A stretch of 64,000 nt of DNA from JBLWXV01 sp048267245 (GTDB lineage Bacteria > Bdellovibrionota > Bacteriovoracia > Bacteriovoracales > Bacteriovoracaceae): assembly GCA_048267245.1 (NCBI GenBank), contig JBLWXV010000002.1:1054001-1118000 (forward strand), written 5' to 3'. A program made the translations under genes and the position numbers. How positions within the stretch are numbered: position 1 is the stretch's first letter; each line of letters opens with the position of its first letter. Under the pieces are notes generated by a model. That model had not been told where the DNA came from and made no database searches. It saw only the letters and a list, made by a program, of their open reading frames with translations. Below are positions 60,149-64,000 of the stretch, piece by piece.

Positions 60149-61452
60149 GGGGCCACCTCGTTGTAGCTAGTCAATAATCGAAAGGGATTGTCGCCGGTGG
60201 CGAGCATCCAGTTGGCCTTTGCTGTTGTCTGTGCGCTTTGTGCCTCTAGATAGTTTTTTTGTTTGAGTGCGTAGTCATCTTCAATAGTACTCCAATCCTC
60301 AAAACTGAGAAGACCATTATTGTACTTCTCTCTCGAGATCTCTCGGCGCACTTTTGCTGCTTCCATGGAGCTTTGTGAGACGCGAACTCGCTGTGTCGCT
60401 GATCTGAGATTGTAGAGTGCTCCAGTGAGTTCATTCTTCTGATCGTAGCGAGCTTTCTCAAGTGCCGCCACTGAGCGCTCGAGCTCAATCTTTGTCGCGT
60501 TGAGATCGTGGAGGTCCTGGCCACCGCGGTAGAGAGGGATAGTGAGGGTGAGTCCAGCACTCCAACCCTCACTTTGATCGGGATAGAAGCGCTCGTCTCT
60601 TTGAGTGAAACTGGCCGAGAGTCCAAGTTTTGGAAAGAAGCTCGAGCGACTGGTGGTGATAGCGCTCTTTGCCTTATCAATTTTTGAAAGTTCGCTCTTA
60701 ATTGTTGGGTGGGCCTCTTCGATTTCTTGCAGGCGCTCAATCTGCGCCGGGGTTTGAGCAAAGGTTTTTGTCGGTATTACTTCGACTTGATTCACTTCAC
60801 CTAAGGCAGTGGCCATAAGCCCTTCAAGAGTTTGAGTGGCAATATTGAGATCGAAGCTTGATTTATCTACATCAAATTGAGCTTCATCAAGTGAAGACTT
60901 GGCCACTAAAAGAGAGCCTTTATTTTCACTACCTGCTTCAAAGCGAAGTTTCACTAACTCATAGTTGCTCTTTCTGCGACCAAGAATTTCTTCTGTGAGT
61001 TTTTGGCTTTTTAGTGCGAAGTAGACACTTGAATAGGATTTTAAAAATTCAACGCCAATTTGTGAATAGCTAAGAAGTGCTTCTTGCTCACTAATGAGCT
61101 TATCCGACCGAGCACTCTCTACTGCTGCTTTTGTTGAGAGCCCAGAGAAGAGGTTTTGTGAGAGCTCAAGTGCGGTGCTAGCTTCGTTCTGGACCCCACT
61201 TGTACTAGATTCGCCTTTAATCGTCTCTCGCTTGCTATAGCTGACTTTGGCATTAAGTTCTGGCCCATAGGCACCCTTGGCCGCGGCCAGCTTCTCATCA
61301 TAGAGGCCAAGCGCGCGCTTAGCTCTGATGAGGGAGGGGTTCCTTAGCCAGACTTGTTCTAGGGCGCTTTGAAAGTCTAGCGCCCACGCCTTTGGTTGAG
61401 TCACTAAGAGCAGGCCTAGTAGAGATATGACCCATGAAAGTGTTCTAAACAT
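60145..61452 (-). CDS. TolC-family outer-membrane efflux protein
   Basis: The 435-residue protein has a signal peptide (ending near PKAWAL) and the duplicated coiled-coil layout of TolC channels (LEQVWLRNPSLIRAKRALGL, AKSSLDEAQFDVDKSSFDL). The repeat motif LTIPLYRGGQDLHDLN fits the second half. TolC trimers span the outer membrane and periplasm for type-I and MacAB export. It is the first gene of the operon with macA and macB. Confidence 0.92.
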   Translation of the reverse strand: MFRTLSWVISLLGLLLVTQPKAWALDFQSALEQVWLRNPSLIRAKRALGLYDEKLAAAKGAYGPELNAKVSYSKRETIKGESSTSGVQNEASTALELSQNLFSGLSTKAAVESARSDKLISEQEALLSYSQIGVEFLKSYSSVYFALKSQKLTEEILGRRKSNYELVKLRFEAGSENKGSLLVAKSSLDEAQFDVDKSSFDLNIATQTLEGLMATALGEVNQVEVIPTKTFAQTPAQIERLQEIEEAHPTIKSELSKIDKAKSAITTSRSSFFPKLGLSASFTQRDERFYPDQSEGWSAGLTLTIPLYRGGQDLHDLNATKIELERSVAALEKARYDQKNELTGALYNLRSATQRVRVSQSSMEAAKVRREISREKYNNGLLSFEDWSTIEDDYALKQKNYLEAQSAQTTAKANWMLATGDNPFRLLTSYNEVAP

Positions 61453-61554
61453 TAGTTATTTCTCTCTCTTAAGGATTCTTGATTCAAATATGATACGACA
61501 CAGCGAGAGAAAAGTTTCACTAACGAATAAAATCAATACTTACAATGACTTACA

Positions 61555-63036
61555 TTAGGAAAGGGGCAGGCGAATCACGAAGTGGGTATTGCCATTTTTG
61601 AGCAATTCTAATGTTCCTCGGTGATCTTCAACGATTCGTTTTGAGAGTGAGAGCCCAATGCCGGTTCCCTTGCCAACACCCTTGGTGGTGAAGAAGGGGT
61701 TAAAAATCTTCTTGGCAATTTCATCTGGTATGCCAGGGCCACTATCTTCTACATGCACAGTAATGAAAGAGGGGGAACTCTCAAACCAAACCTTAACCCA
61801 CTTATCTTCAAGTTCCTCTAGTGCATCGGCAGAGTTATTGAGTAAGTTGATAAAGACTTGAGAGAGTTGAACTTGGCGGCACTTAAAGGGCATGGTGAGA
61901 ATATCGTGGTCTTGATCAAATTCAAATTCAATTCCCTTTCGTCTGAATTTATCAACACTCAAGCTTAGGACATCCTCAAATACTTGAGAAAGGTTACTGG
62001 CCTGCATCTCTTCATTGGAGCTGTCGCGAGAGAGATTTCTAAGGCCAGAAATAATTTTCGTAATGCGCGCGACAGTGCGGTCATTATCTTGGAGGACGCG
62101 CTCAATTCTTTCAAAATCGGGATCTTCCTTCTTTAGTTGCTTGCGAATTAAATGTGAACTTGAATTGATAATAGTGAGTGGGTTATTTATCTCATGAGCG
62201 ATCCCGGCCGCCATTTCTCCTAGAGAGGAGAGGGTTGCACTATTAGTGAGCTTTAATTGTTGTTCTTGAATTACCTTTGTTCTCTTTTCTACTTCACTTT
62301 CAAGATTGAGGGTGTAGTTGAGTATGCGCTCAGACATTTGATTCATTGCCCAGGTGAGCTTCCCGATTTCGTCATCGGCAACAATGGGAACTGGTTCATA
62401 GGACTTATTGCGACTCGAAAATCGTTTGACCTCATTTGTGAGGCGAATGAGTGGAGAGGTGAAGGTTGAGATGATCGAGATCACAAGTAGTGAGGCAAAG
62501 GAAATTGAGATTAAATTTGTCCAGGCCATGTCAGCTAGGAGAGGGGCAATGAGTTCACGCTCCTTGCGCTCGATGCCCATGCCAATATAGAGATCTCCTA
62601 GAAGGCCCGCGAGCACGGGAATTCGAACCAGAAATATTCTCTCATTATTAACTACTTCCTCTCTAAATTCTGGGTGTAGTTCATACTCATCTCCATTGTG
62701 AGTCTTGATCAGGTCTTTGTAATATTGGGGGATTTCCGGTGAGAAGGTGTGGGCAAGAACTTTGTGGTTTTCATCGACTAGTAGGATAAAGCTCACACCG
62801 TCCATACTCTTATACTCATCAATAATACCTTGAATTGTCGATGGATCGCGGTTCAAGATAATCTCTTGGATGTTGCTGGCCAGTGCTTCTCCAAAGACGA
62901 GGGCCTTAGATTGAAATTCAGTTTTGATAGTACTCTTAACGACGTTCTCTGAAATGATATACGCACTCACACTAGAGAGCAGTAGGATGGCAATCACCGG
63001 GGTAATGAGCTTTAAGCGAATACTATTCCAAATCAT
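61555..63036 (-). CDS. Sensor histidine kinase with Cache-like periplasmic domain and HAMP
   Basis: The 493-residue kinase has membrane helices near residues 9-29 and 170-193, enclosing a periplasmic Cache-like sensor (SFILLVDENHKVLAHTF). A HAMP domain follows (about 195-250), then a coiled coil and the kinase core, with AAGIAHEINNPL (H-box), LLNNSADALEEL (N-box) and GKGTGIGLSLS (G2 box). Its start overlaps the stop of the binding-protein gene by four bases (ATGA), so it is co-translated with a periplasmic binding protein. No response regulator is adjacent. Confidence 0.9.
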   Translation of the reverse strand: MIWNSIRLKLITPVIAILLLSSVSAYIISENVVKSTIKTEFQSKALVFGEALASNIQEIILNRDPSTIQGIIDEYKSMDGVSFILLVDENHKVLAHTFSPEIPQYYKDLIKTHNGDEYELHPEFREEVVNNERIFLVRIPVLAGLLGDLYIGMGIERKERELIAPLLADMAWTNLISISFASLLVISIISTFTSPLIRLTNEVKRFSSRNKSYEPVPIVADDEIGKLTWAMNQMSERILNYTLNLESEVEKRTKVIQEQQLKLTNSATLSSLGEMAAGIAHEINNPLTIINSSSHLIRKQLKKEDPDFERIERVLQDNDRTVARITKIISGLRNLSRDSSNEEMQASNLSQVFEDVLSLSVDKFRRKGIEFEFDQDHDILTMPFKCRQVQLSQVFINLLNNSADALEELEDKWVKVWFESSPSFITVHVEDSGPGIPDEIAKKIFNPFFTTKGVGKGTGIGLSLSKRIVEDHRGTLELLKNGNTHFVIRLPLS

Positions 63037-64000
63037 GGGCCCTCCTTAATATGAGAGCGCGGATTTTGAAACAGAGTCCAATCTTTAATGATTTTGTAAC
63101 TCTTCTTTTCGCGGTCAATTTCTGTAAAGTAGATGTGATGAGAAAATTGATTTCCTCTTCCTAATGGACCCAATGGATAGTCAAGACCGATGTCAATTGA
63201 CTTGTGTTGTTTAACAAAATCTCTAAAACCATCGCGATTTAACTTTCCATGACTTACCTGTAAGTACTCTTTTAAGAGTGCGACCAGTAATTTGGCATTA
63301 ATAAATCCTTCTAGTGAGGTAAAGCCAAGTTCTGATCCTAGTGCTGGGTAGTGCTTGCTGCCAATGAGATATGGAGGGGGTAGGATAGGGGCGTATTTAC
63401 TCACGAGCCTTTGATACTCGGCCACAACAGGAATGGAGGTGTCGCTCCAGGGCGGGACAACTTGGGTGTTAATGAGACCATCTGTGAGGTTGATCTTATG
63501 CTCTTGTTCAAGCCCCTTTAAAATATCAAGCAATTGGTCGGCCCCGACAAAGGAGACGTTGGCTATGGGGACTTGCAGTCCTGCTAGTCTAGCGTCCCTA
63601 ATAAAGGCCGCACTTGCTTCGTATGAACTAATAGAGATAATGGCATCGACCTTGGCCTCGATTAAATCTTTAACCTGCTTTTTCATCGACTGAGTGTACT
63701 TGGCCCCTCTCTCATAAGAAGACTCGTGGGCCACTTGAAGATCATATTTGGTAAGGGCGCTCATCACTCCATGGGCGCCACTTCTTCCGTATGCATCACT
63801 CTGAATAAAGAGACCAATTCTCTTATGACCATTGGCGATTAATTTTTCAACTAGTCCGAGAGTTTCCTCTTCGTAGGAAGCGCGAATGTTGAAGACAAAT
63901 TCTTCGTAGGGGTAGTGGCGCTGCGGTCCGGCCCCGGTGTAGTTTGAAAAGAGAAAGACGCTCTCATCGCGGTAGAGCTTTTGAATCGCCGGGAGTGCTC
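63033..64000 (-). CDS. Periplasmic ABC-type (Leu/Ile/Val-like) binding protein, C-terminal part
   Basis: The frame continues beyond the window edge; the visible 322 codons lack the N-terminus. The sequence resembles Peripla_BP_6/LivK-type ligand-binding proteins: FSNYTGAGPQRHYPYEEFVFN, then RIGLFIQSDAYGRSGAHGV, then DAIISISSYEASAAFIRDARLAG and VVAEYQRLVSKYAPILPP. Such proteins bind amino acids or amides. It is not followed by permease genes but is translationally coupled to a sensor kinase, so it may be the ligand sensor of that kinase and not a transporter component. Confidence 0.85.
   Translation of the reverse strand, partial: ALPAIQKLYRDESVFLFSNYTGAGPQRHYPYEEFVFNIRASYEEETLGLVEKLIANGHKRIGLFIQSDAYGRSGAHGVMSALTKYDLQVAHESSYERGAKYTQSMKKQVKDLIEAKVDAIISISSYEASAAFIRDARLAGLQVPIANVSFVGADQLLDILKGLEQEHKINLTDGLINTQVVPPWSDTSIPVVAEYQRLVSKYAPILPPPYLIGSKHYPALGSELGFTSLEGFINAKLLVALLKEYLQVSHGKLNRDGFRDFVKQHKSIDIGLDYPLGPLGRGNQFSHHIYFTEIDREKKSYKIIKDWTLFQNPRSHIKEGP

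Noticed and set aside
60246..60761. A 171-residue open frame antisense-frame to the TolC-family gene
   Set aside because: It is wholly inside tolC on the same strand in another frame, basic and low-complexity; a shadow of the real gene.
1..64000. Mobile elements, CRISPR arrays, tRNA or rRNA genes
   Set aside because: No transposase or integrase frame, no regular direct-repeat array, and no cloverleaf or rRNA core sequence was recognised by eye.

Overview
The window is a dense bacterial chromosome segment of moderate GC. It has no intergenic gap over 300 bases, and I see no rRNA, tRNA, insertion sequence or CRISPR array. The gene mix suggests a free-swimming or predatory member of the Bdellovibrionota (Bacteriovorax/Bdellovibrio-like): many lipoproteins and secreted proteins, two L,D-transpeptidases, a bactofilin, a PHB-depolymerase-like enzyme, a lysozyme-like secreted protein, many histidine kinases and response regulators, chemotaxis proteins, and c-di-GMP proteins. 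The taxonomy is inferred from gene content only.

Layout. 1-5.7 kb: 5' end of htpG, a one-domain asparaginase-like protein, a membrane protein, a Cys-rich lipoprotein, methylmalonyl-CoA epimerase, a rhomboid-like protein and a 56-residue protein. 5.7-15.7 kb: an isolated FliL-like protein, secreted PHB-depolymerase and lysozyme-like proteins, a periplasmic sensor-like protein, an XRE regulator, an L,D-transpeptidase, rlmN, an MscS channel, and an aspartoacylase-like gene with rimK. 15.9-31 kb is a signalling island. A histidine kinase-receiver-MCP unit faces an operon cheA-cheW-mcp-cheR(REC)-cheB, followed by an AraC regulator, a receiver protein and a hybrid kinase. The operon has no cheY, its CheR carries a CheB-like receiver, and its CheB has an extra N-terminal domain. 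31-44 kb: alanine dehydrogenase, lipoproteins, a redoxin/FixH-like/outer-membrane operon divergent from a RegB/RegA-type pair, a PhnP-like hydrolase, a two-gene M16 peptidase unit, and a bactofilin/L,D-transpeptidase envelope operon. 44-50.5 kb: a large receiver/acidic/coiled-coil protein with a diguanylate cyclase, a metallophosphoesterase and a degenerate HD-GYP-like protein, which may form a c-di-GMP/polarity module. 50-64 kb: NAD synthetase with an H1-like basic protein, trmFO, a sugar-nucleotide/glycosyltransferase operon, a MacAB-TolC exporter, and a sensor kinase coupled to a periplasmic binding protein that runs off the end.

Two genome-scale habits stand out. Six of twelve convergent gene pairs share four bases at their stop codons (TTAA, CTAG or TTAG). 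About eight genes without a Shine-Dalgarno sequence have a promoter -10 element only 6-11 bases before the start codon, which suggests leaderless mRNAs. Where convergent genes do not overlap, a hairpin terminator usually lies between them.
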